Assembly: GCA_015075405.1 (NCBI GenBank) | Contig: JABTUK010000003.1 | Coordinates: 1-64,000, forward strand | Length of the DNA: 64,000 nucleotides | Direction of reading: 5' to 3' | Source: Anaerolineales bacterium | GTDB lineage: Bacteria > Chloroflexota > Anaerolineae > 4572-78 > J111 | Shown here: in pieces, positions 16,893-25,704 of the stretch | How the letters are laid out: every line of letters begins with the position of its first letter | How positions within the stretch are numbered: the first letter of the stretch is position 1 | Program-made: the position numbers and the translations under genes | The notes under the pieces: model-generated | What the model was told of the DNA's origin: nothing | Database searches by the model: none | The model's input: the letters and a program-made list of their open reading frames with translations, nothing else

Positions 16893-17552
16893 TTGCCCCC
16901 CCTCCGCGTTTTGATTGCCGAAGACCAAACCATTTTGCGTGAGGCGTATCTGCACGCTTTACAAACTGTGCCGCGCATCACGGTCATCGAAGCGGTGGGT
17001 GATGGCGAGGCAGCGGTGGAAGCGGCGCGGCGCTTGCAGCCGGATGTGGCATTGTTGGATATCCAGATGCCCAAACTCAACGGTATCGAGGCGGCCAAAC
17101 AGATTCGGGCGGCCTTGCCTCATATCGGGGTAGTGTTGGTGTCGCACCACAGCCAGCGCCAGTACGCCGAAGCTTTTTTGCGTGATGGGACCGCCGGTAA
17201 AGCCTATCTGCTCAAAACGACCCTCAACGAGCCGGCGGAACTGATTCGCGCCATCGAAGTGGTGGCCGAGGGCGGCGCGATTCTGGCCCCCGAAATCCAG
17301 GATGAACTTCTGCAAATTGCCGTGACTCGGCCCCAGGCACAACTCAACGCGCTGACCCGGCGTGAGCAGGAAGTGCTGCGGCTCATGGCCGAAGGCTACA
17401 CCAATATCGCCATGGCCCAGCGCCTCTCCGTCAGCGAGCGCACCGTCGAAAGCCACGTCAACAATATCTTTTCCAAGTTGAGCCTCACCAGCGAAGTCAC
17501 CCACAACCCCAGGGTGATGGCGGTGCTGTTGTTTCTGCAAGCCGGGCAGTGA
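16893..17552 (+). CDS. NarL/LuxR-type response regulator
   Basis: A 219-aa regulator: receiver domain (about 4-125) with the acidic pair (LIAEDQ), phospho-acceptor Asp in VALLDIQMPKLNG and the conserved Lys (AYLLK), and a LuxR-type HTH (about 152-210, LTRREQEVLRLMAEGYTNIAMAQRLSVSERTVESHVNNIFSKL). I chose TTG 16893 because GAGGAG lies 7 bases upstream. The frame is open further upstream to 16833, but that part is CTACCGT repeat. It converges with a HisKA_3 kinase (17690-19174) that is its likely partner. Its place inside the cohesin-dockerin island suggests control of that island, which is inference. Confidence 0.9.
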   Translation: MPPLRVLIAEDQTILREAYLHALQTVPRITVIEAVGDGEAAVEAARRLQPDVALLDIQMPKLNGIEAAKQIRAALPHIGVVLVSHHSQRQYAEAFLRDGTAGKAYLLKTTLNEPAELIRAIEVVAEGGAILAPEIQDELLQIAVTRPQAQLNALTRREQEVLRLMAEGYTNIAMAQRLSVSERTVESHVNNIFSKLSLTSEVTHNPRVMAVLLFLQAGQ

Positions 17553-17553
17553 A

Positions 17554-17703
17554 AAAGGAACTGAGGGAACTCGTAGGAACTAAAGGACCTTAATGCTTGA
17601 GTTCCTATGAGTTCCTTTAATTCCCTCAGTTCCCTGGCGAAGGCGTAGTCAGGAGTAGAGAGAAATGTTTTTCCCTTACTCCTTACTCCCTACTCCTTAC
17701 TCC
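17554..17703. repeat. GGAACTGA/GTTCCTATGA and ACTCCTT word repeats between convergent genes
   Basis: 17554-17635 is an imperfect inverted repeat of GGAACTGAGGGAACT and AGTTCCTATGAGTTCC words. 17655-17703 holds five ACTCCTT/ACTCCCT units. The last codons of the histidine kinase gene (RSKE and stop) lie in the ACTCCTT array. The arrangement could terminate both convergent transcripts. Confidence 0.75.
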
Positions 17704-19174
17704 TTAAATAGTGGGTAAATGCCTGCAAATGGCCGGGGTTGGGGCTGGGTTGGGGGGCGGGTAGACGGGCGTAAACCGTAGTGCCCTGGCCTGGCCCGGT
17801 TTGAAAGCTGAGGCGGCCGCCCCAGGCCAGCGTCCGCTCTTGCAGCGATAACAACCCCAAATGGCCCTGCTGCCCCATCAGCAGTTCGGGCGCGGCCTTT
17901 AGCCCAACGCCCGTGTCTTGCACTGTCACCGTCACCGCATCGTCGCGCCAGCGCAGGTGGATAAAGATTTGTTCAGCCTGGGCGTGTTTGATGGCGTTGT
18001 CGAGGGCCTGGCGGGTGATGTAATAGACATCCCGCTCCAACTTGGGGTCGGCCAGGCGAGCGCCGTCAAAACCCTGGGCGGTCAGGTCAAGGGTGCGGGG
18101 GGCGGTGGCCGGCAAGGCGTGTTTGCTCAAGGAGTCCATGTAGGCTTGCAAAGCGGCAATCAGCCCCAAATCGGTCAGCACCGCTGGGTGCAAGCCCTGG
18201 GTAATCTCGCGCAGCCGCGAGTTTAGACTGCGGGTTTCCTGGCTCAAGGCTTCCAAACAGGGTTGAACTTGGGCCGGGTCAACGGCAAGCTGGCGCTGGC
18301 TTTGGCTCAGGGTCAGGCCCATGGTGGTCAGCCGGCTCAAAATATCGTCGTGCAGTTCAACCGCCAGATTGCGCCGCTCTTCTTCCTGGGCGTCAATGGT
18401 GCGGCGGTAGGCCAGTTGCAGCTTGTCCAGCGTGTCGGCCAGTTCGGCGATCAGACGCGCATTTTTAACAGCCAGGGCCAGGGGGCCGGTCAGCCAATCA
18501 AAAGCTCGAAAGGCGCCGGGAGAAGGCCGGAGTTTGGCCGCATCCCAACTCAGGCCAATCAGGCCGACCAACTCAGCCTGCAAATTCAAAGCGGCCACCT
18601 GCTCGACCCCCATGAGGAGCAACCCCTGGCGCAAAGCGCTTTCCGGCAAGGCTGACACGGACTGCGTCCCCAGCAATTGCCCCGGCGACAGATCAACCGG
18701 CAGTTCGGCCAAATCAGCCGCCAGTGTCCCTTCGCTGTGGGCCAAACCCAGCAGGCGATCCTCGGCCTGGTAGAGCCAGAGGCTAACGCTCTGGGCCGCC
18801 AGTCGCCGGCGCAGCGACCCAGCCACGTAGGGTAATAAAGTCTCCAAATCGGCGGTCTGACGGACGGCTTGGCTATACATCCCCAACAGATACCGGCCCA
18901 GCACCTGCTCCGGCCTGAGCCGCTGCTCTAGCCAGGATTCCAACCAGGGGTACAAACCGGCAAAACCCACCAGTCCCGCCAGGGTCAGAACCAGGGCCGA
19001 ACCGGGCAGTTCAATTGAAAAGAGGGGCAGCGCTAAAAAAATAAGGAGGATTGCCAGCGCCGCAATCAGCAGCGCGGCCAGGGCGTAAAGCGGCCGGTCT
19101 GATCGGCCGGCGAAGGGGTCGCTCACCTGGAACCATGAAACTATTTGATTCTTAAGCCGACTGAGTTGGTTCAT
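17690..19174 (-). CDS. Membrane histidine kinase (GAF, HisKA_3, HATPase)
   Basis: A 494-aa sensor kinase: two TM helices (about 31-53 and 58-76), a GAF-like domain (about 110-240), a HisKA_3 dimerisation domain with the phospho-acceptor His in EEERRNLAVELHDDIL (about 263-278) and a HATPase domain with N box (DNAIKHAQ) and G boxes (DTGVGL, GHLGLLSLQER). The partner is probably the response regulator at 16893-17552, which converges with it. The last few residues are encoded by a word repeat. The signal sensed is unknown. Confidence 0.92.
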   Translation of the reverse strand: MNQLSRLKNQIVSWFQVSDPFAGRSDRPLYALAALLIAALAILLIFLALPLFSIELPGSALVLTLAGLVGFAGLYPWLESWLEQRLRPEQVLGRYLLGMYSQAVRQTADLETLLPYVAGSLRRRLAAQSVSLWLYQAEDRLLGLAHSEGTLAADLAELPVDLSPGQLLGTQSVSALPESALRQGLLLMGVEQVAALNLQAELVGLIGLSWDAAKLRPSPGAFRAFDWLTGPLALAVKNARLIAELADTLDKLQLAYRRTIDAQEEERRNLAVELHDDILSRLTTMGLTLSQSQRQLAVDPAQVQPCLEALSQETRSLNSRLREITQGLHPAVLTDLGLIAALQAYMDSLSKHALPATAPRTLDLTAQGFDGARLADPKLERDVYYITRQALDNAIKHAQAEQIFIHLRWRDDAVTVTVQDTGVGLKAAPELLMGQQGHLGLLSLQERTLAWGGRLSFQTGPGQGTTVYARLPAPQPSPNPGHLQAFTHYLRSKE

Positions 19175-19221
19175 CGGCGGACGGTAGGAATAAGGAAGAA
19201 TGAAAGGCTGGAAGGTCGGAT

Positions 19222-19356
19222 AAAACGTAACTACTCAGCCATGTCATTTCGAGCGACGTTAGGAGCGAGAAATCTACTCATCCATTATCTGCAAACCACG
19301 GATGAGTAGATTTCTCGGCTTTCAGCCTCGAAATGACATGAGGGGTGAGTAGTTAG
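19222..19356. repeat. Large nested hairpin with GTCATTTCGAG / GAAATCTACTCATCC arms
   Basis: The outer arms GTAACTACTCA and TGAGTAGTTAGTTAC enclose CATGTCATTTCGAG...CTCGAAATGACATG and then GAGAAATCTACTCATCC...GGATGAGTAGATTTCTC. Nearly the whole 135 bp can fold into one stem. I recall the GTCATTTCGAG word as a common intergenic repeat in several phyla. It lies upstream of the histidine kinase and downstream of the cohesin gene. Confidence 0.8.
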
Positions 19357-19396
19357 TTACGATAAAACTATGTCCAGCCTTCCATTCTTCCAGTGT

Positions 19397-20095
19397 TTAG
19401 GCTAAATCTTTGAAAGCACTGGGGCGGCGGCCTGAGCCTTGCGGCGCATCTCCGGCTGGGTGAGTCCTTTTACCGAAACCACTCATAACCACAAAACCGC
19501 CCACGGCCAAAACGCCCAACCCCAACACCACCGCTGCGATAATCCACCAGGGAAAAGTACCGTCACTCCCAAAGCCGCCCACGGTCAGCGGCGCAGTTTC
19601 CACCGGGATCGTCTCCAAATTGATCGAAACCAGGGTGGACCGCTCCACATTGATCGTTGAAGGGGTGTCTTGCAGAATTTTGAAGTTCATGCGAGCAACC
19701 GGACCGCTACCGCTGACCGGCGGGGCCGGATTGAGCAGGGTCAAGGCGTACATAATCGTTCCTTGAGAGGGGTCGGCCTGATTGGCCACCACAAAACCCT
19801 GGTTAACCGGCAGCAGTGCGCCCGGTTCGATCTGAACACCTGGCTGGTCCGCCTGGCTGTCCTGGATTTCTAACATGGCCGGGTCATACTTGAGGTGAAG
19901 CTCCAGGCCGTACAGGTCGGTGACATTTTCGGCCTGCACTTCGACAGTGACCATCCCCTCAGCCGCTGAAACGGGCTTGAGGGTTAACCGGGTTCCATTC
20001 TGCGCCAGGGCCAATGGCGCGGTAGCCAGCAGGATTAACAAGGCCATAGACAAAAAGATTATTTTGACTGAGTAGATTTTACTTGAGTTTTTCAT
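19397..20095 (-). CDS. Membrane-anchored single-cohesin protein
   Basis: This 232-aa protein has a signal peptide (1-31, ending ALAQ), one cohesin (about 33-170, AENVTDLYGLELHLKYDPAML; IMYALTLLNPAPPVSGSGPVA) and a C-terminal TM helix (about 184-206, WWIIAAVVLGLGVLAVGGFVVM) followed by a short basic cytoplasmic tail. It closely resembles the cohesin of the 6767-7705 protein but lacks TPRs. It would display one dockerin-binding site at the cell surface. The neighbouring dockerin proteins on both sides are its obvious candidate ligands. Confidence 0.88.
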   Translation of the reverse strand: MKNSSKIYSVKIIFLSMALLILLATAPLALAQNGTRLTLKPVSAAEGMVTVEVQAENVTDLYGLELHLKYDPAMLEIQDSQADQPGVQIEPGALLPVNQGFVVANQADPSQGTIMYALTLLNPAPPVSGSGPVARMNFKILQDTPSTINVERSTLVSINLETIPVETAPLTVGGFGSDGTFPWWIIAAVVLGLGVLAVGGFVVMSGFGKRTHPAGDAPQGSGRRPSAFKDLA

Positions 20096-20113
20096 CGGTT
20101 GTTTCCTCCTGAA

Positions 20114-20268
20114 AATAAAGACGCGATGACACGTGAGGTGAGGAGGCGAGGTGAAGATTGAAGATAGTAGATGGAAGATAGTGGATTGTCAATGAGGATT
20201 ATTGTCCATCCTCTATCCTCTATCTTCCATCCTCTGTCCTCGCCTCTTCGCGTCCTCGACCCCTCGCC
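20114..20268. repeat. Inverted word-repeat array (GAGGCGAGG and GATAGTAGATGGA words)
   Basis: It starts AATAAAGACGCGATGAC and ends with the complementary CCTCGCCTC...CGCGTCCTCG words; the middle carries GAAGATAGTAGATGGAAGATAG and its complement. The next gene's stop codon (20269-20271) lies exactly at the array edge. Close relatives are at 16590-16760 and 45161-45240. Confidence 0.8.
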
Positions 20269-21390
20269 TCATTGGCAAACCCAGGGATGGGCCGCTGCCG
20301 ACTGACCGTAATTGACGGCCAGCAGAATCAAATCCAGCACATTTACCGTACCGTCCTGGTTTAGGTCCGCCGCAGCGCCGACCCCATTCCCGCCAATGGC
20401 TCGACCAAGCGCGGTAGCATCAATTACATCAATTGTGCCGTCGCCGGTGATGTCGCCGGCCAATAGCGTCACCGGGGATAGGGTAGTTGTTTCACTGTTA
20501 TGGTTGAGGCCGGTGCAAGTAGCGCTCAGAAAACCGGGGCGGCGAGCGGTGAGGGTGTACAGGCCAAAGTCAAGGTCGGTGAAGGCGAAGTCGCCGGTGG
20601 CGGATGTGGTTGTTGTGGAACCCAATCCTTCAATCAATAAGGTGGTTCCGGTCAGATTAACCGGGACCGGCCCCTCAAGCTGAATGTTGCCGGTCAGAGA
20701 CCCGCGCGGCTGAGCCAACGCGACCACCTGCACGGTCAGAGGGGTGATCGCGGCGATAGGCAGCGGTGTACCGTCTTTCTGGCCCAGCGTCACCGCCGTC
20801 AAATCAAAAGGCGTCGGGCTGAGCGTGGCGGCAACTGCCTCAAAGGTCCAGGTCAGCAGCGTCAGCGAGCCGGTCAGATCGGGCACATCGCCCTGGCGGC
20901 TGGCGGCTACCAGTAGTTGGCCGTCGCTAATTTGAGATTGGGCAATCAGAGGAAAATCGGGGCTGAGGGTCGGGCTTCCGGCCGAGGGTCTGACGGCGGC
21001 GCTGTCCCAATTGAGCCGGAATTGATAGCCAAAAACGCCGGGCGGCTGCGGCTGGTTGAGGATGACCTGGATTTCAAACGTCTCGCCGACCGTGACCTGG
21101 GCCGGGCCGGTGATCTGGAGGGTCGCGCCGCCGGCCTGGAGCAGCGGCTCGGCCTGGGTGGCCGGTGCAGCGACCAGCATGGTTAAAAAAACCAAAACAC
21201 AAAGGGCGCGATAAAATCTATTGAGTTGGCTGAATAGTGGGGTTTGTCGGGCCGCGCTCGCAAAAGCGAATAGATTTGGGTAAAACCAACCAGGAATAAA
21301 GGGCTGAGATACAGCTTGCGCCGGAAGATGCCAGCGATTGATACACCTTTTGAAGCGACTCAATTGAGTCCAAATCTGGCTTATCATCAT
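20269..21390 (-). CDS. Secreted cohesin-dockerin protein
   Basis: A 373-aa protein with a long N-terminal region before the export helix (about 60-80, RALCVLVFLTMLVAAPATQA). It has a cohesin (about 90-220, ITGPAQVTVGETFEIQVIL; FGYQFRLNWDSAAVRP), a carboxypeptidase-regulatory-like domain (about 228-305, LTGNIQLEGPVPVNLTGTTL, lacking the exact GRTDHSG) and a dockerin (about 310-362) with GDITGDGTIDVIDA and ADLNQDGTVNVLDL, the repeats separated by a Gly-rich spacer. It has no catalytic domain. The true start could be further in, since the first ~55 residues do not look like a signal peptide. Confidence 0.83.
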   Translation of the reverse strand: MMISQIWTQLSRFKRCINRWHLPAQAVSQPFIPGWFYPNLFAFASAARQTPLFSQLNRFYRALCVLVFLTMLVAAPATQAEPLLQAGGATLQITGPAQVTVGETFEIQVILNQPQPPGVFGYQFRLNWDSAAVRPSAGSPTLSPDFPLIAQSQISDGQLLVAASRQGDVPDLTGSLTLLTWTFEAVAATLSPTPFDLTAVTLGQKDGTPLPIAAITPLTVQVVALAQPRGSLTGNIQLEGPVPVNLTGTTLLIEGLGSTTTTSATGDFAFTDLDFGLYTLTARRPGFLSATCTGLNHNSETTTLSPVTLLAGDITGDGTIDVIDATALGRAIGGNGVGAAADLNQDGTVNVLDLILLAVNYGQSAAAHPWVCQ

Positions 21391-21602
21391 AGCCCTTACT
21401 CACTGAGTTGGTAAAGAACCGGGTGGGTTTGGGTTCACTTCCACCCCATTGACTATTTATTCAACAAGTTAAGCATAACACGAGCTATTGGCTTGAACAA
21501 TAGAGAATCGGTACCAACCTATATTAATGAAATATGAGGTATGAAATGCGTAGGTTTACCCCAGAAGCCATCACATTTCATACCTCATGGTCAAGAACAA
21601 TC

Positions 21603-24600
21603 CTATTTCCAGTCCATTATTGGTCCGTGTTTGCCATAATTATTGGCTGCAATAGATAAATCAAAGATATTTACCAAACCACCGCCGTTTATATCAGCCG
21701 ATAAATCGCCGTCCTTGTAATGAGCGGCAATAAACGACAAATCAAGAACATTTATTTGACCATCTCCAGTGACATCACCGCCAGGTAGGGTTAGTTTACC
21801 CAAATTTCCTTGTGGCAAGGTGTATTGACCAATCAGATAACGCTCAGACACAACTTGCAAACATTGGTAAGGTTGATCGGCTAAAGAGTCAAATTCAAAA
21901 TAGCCTCCAGCATCAGTGATTGCAACAGTGTCGCCGGGTAGACGAGTCTGAGTAGCGTCCAAACAGGGTTCCAGGCTAACAAGGATAGTAGCACCGCTAT
22001 GGTCAGTACGGCCTTCCAGCACTATTTGGCCAGTAATTTTACCTGAAGCTACGGGAATATTGTTATCTGGGAGAGATGGAGTGGCAGTAGCACATTGAGC
22101 GCCACAATCATCGGGTAATGGTATATCTGTAGCCGTAGAAGTAGGAGTGGATATCTCCGTCGGGGCCTCAACCGGAGGAGTACAGGTAGGAGGCAAAGTG
22201 GGTATAGACACAAATTGAGTTATCTGGTTATTGGTTTCATTGCTTTCCAAAACTTGGGACAATACATCAATGGTAGCAGTGGTTTCACCGCCAGAACTTG
22301 CCCCAGCCAGCCAAACTGAGGTCGTTTGACCGGCAGCGAGTCCATCTACAAGTTGCTGTATTCCATTTGCCTGAACAGTGAATGGGCCTGCATTCGCCTG
22401 CCCGATATTGGCAACTTCAACCCTAACGCCTAATTGGGTTGTGGTATTGTTGCAGTCGCCATTTGTTTCTAATTCAACCATCATAGATTGGGCAACCAAA
22501 TCGGGTAAAGGCAACGAAGTAGGAGTTTCTGTTGAAGTAGGTGTCATCGTTGGTACAGGGGTTGATGTTGGGGTTGGTGTGTCCAGTGGAACAGCAATTG
22601 GGATAGGTGTTGCCGTAGATGGTAGTATTGGCGCATTGGTTAGAGCCGATGACTGTTGTGCCCCTGTACACAATTGTTCGCCGCCCTGTTCCTCTCTAAA
22701 AGCAACTACATACATCGAACTCGCATTATTACCGCCCTGATACTTCAACCCGCCCAGGGTAATTACACCGGGATGGCTTTTGCACGAATAAACGACAAAA
22801 TAATCCATCGGTCCATCTGAGGTATATACTCTTTTGCTGTTTTGGTTGAATAAATTTCCCGTCCAGGCCGGGGACTTGGTCATACGACGGTCAAAGTAAA
22901 TGTAAATAGTAGCAGGTCTATTCAGTTCAAAGGTGAGAAACTCCTGAACAGAATTATTAGCATCGTCATTAGCAGTTTTGATACACCACAAACCGTCGTA
23001 ACTTTGCTCTGAAAATTTGGTAAATTTGTACTTACGATCAAGGTAATAAGTGTCATTTTTGCCGCATTTACCCAGCTCATACTTTTTACCAGAGGCGACC
23101 GATATGCCTGAGACGATATTTGAACCTTCCTGAGGCCGAATCCGCAGCGAAGAGTATTTCCCTCCAATTGACTCAGTATCAAGGTTATCGTCATCAGCAT
23201 TAATTTCCTTCGAGCGTCCTTTTTGGTTGGGATCCTCGTATAGCTTAACAGTGTATAACCCCACAACTCTGGCTGATGAAACGTTATTGTCACCGATGGG
23301 TGTTGTTCCCAGATCGTTAATATCTGTAGCAGTGTAGTAGCAAATACCGCCGAATTTTATATCGGAGTATAGATAAACACCGGGGCGATTGGTTGGCTCA
23401 CAATTTGAAGGAGAAATGGAAAAACTCCAGGAGGTAGATGGGCCGCTAATTTGATTTCCCTGTCGCGTAAATACTCGCCAATAGTAAGTTTTACCGGCTT
23501 GGAGATCCCTGTCCAGCGTAAAAGACGATTGAGCCAACTCGCTGCCTATCTCGATATTGGCAAAATTTGCATTCTGAGAAATATCAAGCCGATAACCAGT
23601 GGCATTGGGAACATCAGCCCAATCAAGAACTGGGCGCAGTGAGGTTACTTTGCCGCCATTGGTAGGGCTAATGAGACTTGGTGGATTAAGGGGTGAAGAA
23701 GTAGAAAAGCTCCAGATAGTAGAGGAGGCGCTTGTTTTACTCCCACGCCGCGCAAATACGCGCCAATAATAGGTTTTGCCAGCTTGGAGGTCCTTGGTAA
23801 GAGCAAATGACGATTGGGTAGGCTCTCCTTGTATCTCCACAGGGGAGAAATTGGCATTTTGCGAAATTTCGATGTGATAGCTCTCAGCAGTTGATACATC
23901 CATCCAATCAAAGGCGGGACGCAGTGAGATTGCGCTTCCGTTGATAGGAGTTAATAGAGTTGGTGGATTTAGAGTATTATTGGTCGTTGCCTGTATTGCC
24001 TCAATCACCCACTTAGCTGTTTGTTCATGTTTTAAGGGAAGGTTATGGTTTTCAGAGATCAGATTAAATGCGGCCACGGGCCGAAGGGGTGTAGTAGCAA
24101 GTCCTCTCTTACTTAATTGCTCGCTATCATAAAGGGTATGTGAGGGCCAGAGTTGACTCCCATTACCAACTAACGCATTGTCACTAGTTGTACAGGCAAG
24201 GTTACGACAAAGTGGAAAATTCAGGCGGTTGACAAGGTAGTCAGCCGTAGATTGGATTGACGTAATAGGGAAATTGCGAGGAGCTTGACGTAATGAATCG
24301 ACAATGCTTGTAGAGGCTGGAGGCAGTCGCAACTCGCGAAGGACGATGTTTCCAAAGTACTCACGCAAACCAGCACTCCAGCCTTTACAGACAAAATCCA
24401 ATAGACTACAGCCATCTGTAATCGGCCCTGCTAATGGAATCCCGCCCACCGGACTCTCAATTAGTACTATTGAATGAATGTGTTTACCATGTAAGGATGT
24501 ATTATTAAACTGTGATGCCCATCGTGAGGCTATGATACCACCAAGGCTGAAACCCACCAAGTCAATCTCGGCATACGAGTCCTGCTTCAAGATTTGATCT

Positions 24601-25109
24601 ATTAACCACGTGAGTACACGCGTTTGCCTATCTATCGAAAGTTGAGTGTCCTCGACAAGGTAGATTGGTGCAAGGCTTAAAGAGGTTAGATCGCCAATTT
24701 TTTTAGTAGAACATGCCCTTGACCCCCAGCCTAGACAGTATACGCCCCCCACTCGATCCGACGCAGCACTGTAGCTGAAATAGACAAAGCGATCATCATT
24801 GATTCCCAGCTCGGTTAATTTATCCTGGATAGCATTAAAATTGCCGTTACCTTCTGGTGTAACCGACTTGCTACGGATGCCATCCAGAAACACAATGTAC
24901 CGATGCGAAAAATCACTTGAAAGAGGGACAGCAGACGTGGAATTAGAACTAGCCATTGTGGTGATGTCTAAGGTCATCGCTTCTGTATGCTCCAGTGGCA
25001 ATAGAACCAGGAGGCTGAGTAATGAAACAAAAATTCTGAATATTCGTTCAGACATAGTATGCTCACCCACTGATAAAAACGGTGTCCCTGGTTTGAAGTG
25101 CATATTCAT
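21603..25109 (-). CDS. Secreted lipase-like hydrolase with FnIII, crystallin-like, CARDB and dockerin modules
   Basis: A 1168-aa protein: export helix (about 24-42), an alpha/beta-hydrolase domain (to about 370) with nucleophile Ser188 in GFSLGG, two FnIII-like repeats (about 375-470 and 473-565, each with AGKTYYWRVF), a beta/gamma-crystallin-like domain (about 572-665), a Thr/Pro linker, a CARDB domain (about 890-985), a GRTDHSG regulatory-like domain and a dockerin (GDVTGDGQINVLDL; ADINGGGLVNIFDL, the second with Gly for one ligand). Base composition is clearly more AT-rich than the neighbouring cluster genes, suggesting separate acquisition. GGAGG lies 9 bases before the ATG. The leader contains a terminator-like hairpin. 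Substrate unknown. Confidence 0.85.
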   Translation of the reverse strand: MNMHFKPGTPFLSVGEHTMSERIFRIFVSLLSLLVLLPLEHTEAMTLDITTMASSNSTSAVPLSSDFSHRYIVFLDGIRSKSVTPEGNGNFNAIQDKLTELGINDDRFVYFSYSAASDRVGGVYCLGWGSRACSTKKIGDLTSLSLAPIYLVEDTQLSIDRQTRVLTWLIDQILKQDSYAEIDLVGFSLGGIIASRWASQFNNTSLHGKHIHSIVLIESPVGGIPLAGPITDGCSLLDFVCKGWSAGLREYFGNIVLRELRLPPASTSIVDSLRQAPRNFPITSIQSTADYLVNRLNFPLCRNLACTTSDNALVGNGSQLWPSHTLYDSEQLSKRGLATTPLRPVAAFNLISENHNLPLKHEQTAKWVIEAIQATTNNTLNPPTLLTPINGSAISLRPAFDWMDVSTAESYHIEISQNANFSPVEIQGEPTQSSFALTKDLQAGKTYYWRVFARRGSKTSASSTIWSFSTSSPLNPPSLISPTNGGKVTSLRPVLDWADVPNATGYRLDISQNANFANIEIGSELAQSSFTLDRDLQAGKTYYWRVFTRQGNQISGPSTSWSFSISPSNCEPTNRPGVYLYSDIKFGGICYYTATDINDLGTTPIGDNNVSSARVVGLYTVKLYEDPNQKGRSKEINADDDNLDTESIGGKYSSLRIRPQEGSNIVSGISVASGKKYELGKCGKNDTYYLDRKYKFTKFSEQSYDGLWCIKTANDDANNSVQEFLTFELNRPATIYIYFDRRMTKSPAWTGNLFNQNSKRVYTSDGPMDYFVVYSCKSHPGVITLGGLKYQGGNNASSMYVVAFREEQGGEQLCTGAQQSSALTNAPILPSTATPIPIAVPLDTPTPTSTPVPTMTPTSTETPTSLPLPDLVAQSMMVELETNGDCNNTTTQLGVRVEVANIGQANAGPFTVQANGIQQLVDGLAAGQTTSVWLAGASSGGETTATIDVLSQVLESNETNNQITQFVSIPTLPPTCTPPVEAPTEISTPTSTATDIPLPDDCGAQCATATPSLPDNNIPVASGKITGQIVLEGRTDHSGATILVSLEPCLDATQTRLPGDTVAITDAGGYFEFDSLADQPYQCLQVVSERYLIGQYTLPQGNLGKLTLPGGDVTGDGQINVLDLSFIAAHYKDGDLSADINGGGLVNIFDLSIAANNYGKHGPIMDWK

Positions 25110-25143
25110 AGTAACCTACCTCCTGATACTAGCTCTATTTGAA

Positions 25144-25180
25144 AACAACAAAAAAAGCCAGCCCCAAAAAGGACTGGCTC
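25144..25180 (-). terminator. Intrinsic terminator in the leader of the lipase-dockerin gene
   Basis: On the minus strand the sequence reads AGCCAGTCC, TTTTTG loop, GGGCTGGCT and then seven T. It lies only 35-70 bp upstream of the ATG at 25109, and no minus-strand protein gene ends between it and sucC. It must therefore end either a small RNA or an attenuated leader transcript. Confidence 0.7.
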
Positions 25181-25204
25181 AATTTGACAAACTTCGTTAA
25201 TTCA

Positions 25205-25360
25205 AACAGACCGCAGACACAGACAAAATCTCCACCAGGAACATCCCCCGAAGAAAAATCTGAAGTGGAGCGAGGCTGTGGCGGACAAGAGTGGTAGTAC
25301 ATATTTCAACCTGCGGTCAGTCAATTGTCAAGGTGCGGGCCGAACAAACACGTTCGGCAA
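25205..25360 (-). ncRNA. Candidate structured leader or small RNA upstream of the lipase-dockerin gene
   Basis: Nested complementary segments: GACCGCAG/CTGCGGTC (25209-25216 with 25311-25318), CACAG/CTGTG (25218-25222 with 25276-25280), CTCCAC/GTGGAG (25230-25235 with 25265-25270), plus a 7-bp hairpin GCCGAAC/GTTCGGC at about 25338-25357. On the minus strand this is followed by the terminator at 25144-25180. No known riboswitch class is recognisable. The orientation is inferred from the terminator. A TTGACA on the minus strand near 25330 could be a promoter within it, in which case the outer stem would not be transcribed. Confidence 0.4.
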
Positions 25361-25704
25361 AATAAATACAAATTAACAATAATTGAAACACAGTTATCAA
25401 TAATCTTCAATCAAAATTGTAGTACCTTTGGGTTACAAGGTCAGGATTCTAACCGTTCTCATATGGGTGTAACTTATTGATAAGGGTTCAGGTAAGATAT
25501 CTTTGGAGTTTTTTAGTGTCAAAAAGAGGCCTGAATCGAAGAAATTTCGTCTCTTCGCCTCCTCGTTTCTTCGCCTCCTCACCGCCTCACACCCATGACT
25601 CACGCTGCAAATAGGAGACCTCAAAAATTATGGTATAATGAGCTTAACTGGTCCGGGTTTGTGCCGGCAGTTAAACTATCACGAGATTGCAAAGGAGAAT
25701 ACAC
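25361..25704. other. Intergenic region before sucC
   Basis: An AT-rich segment (25361-25530) probably carries divergent promoters. 25540-25605 holds CTTCGCCTCCTCG-type words of the GAGGCGAGG repeat family. No gene is supported. Confidence 0.6.
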
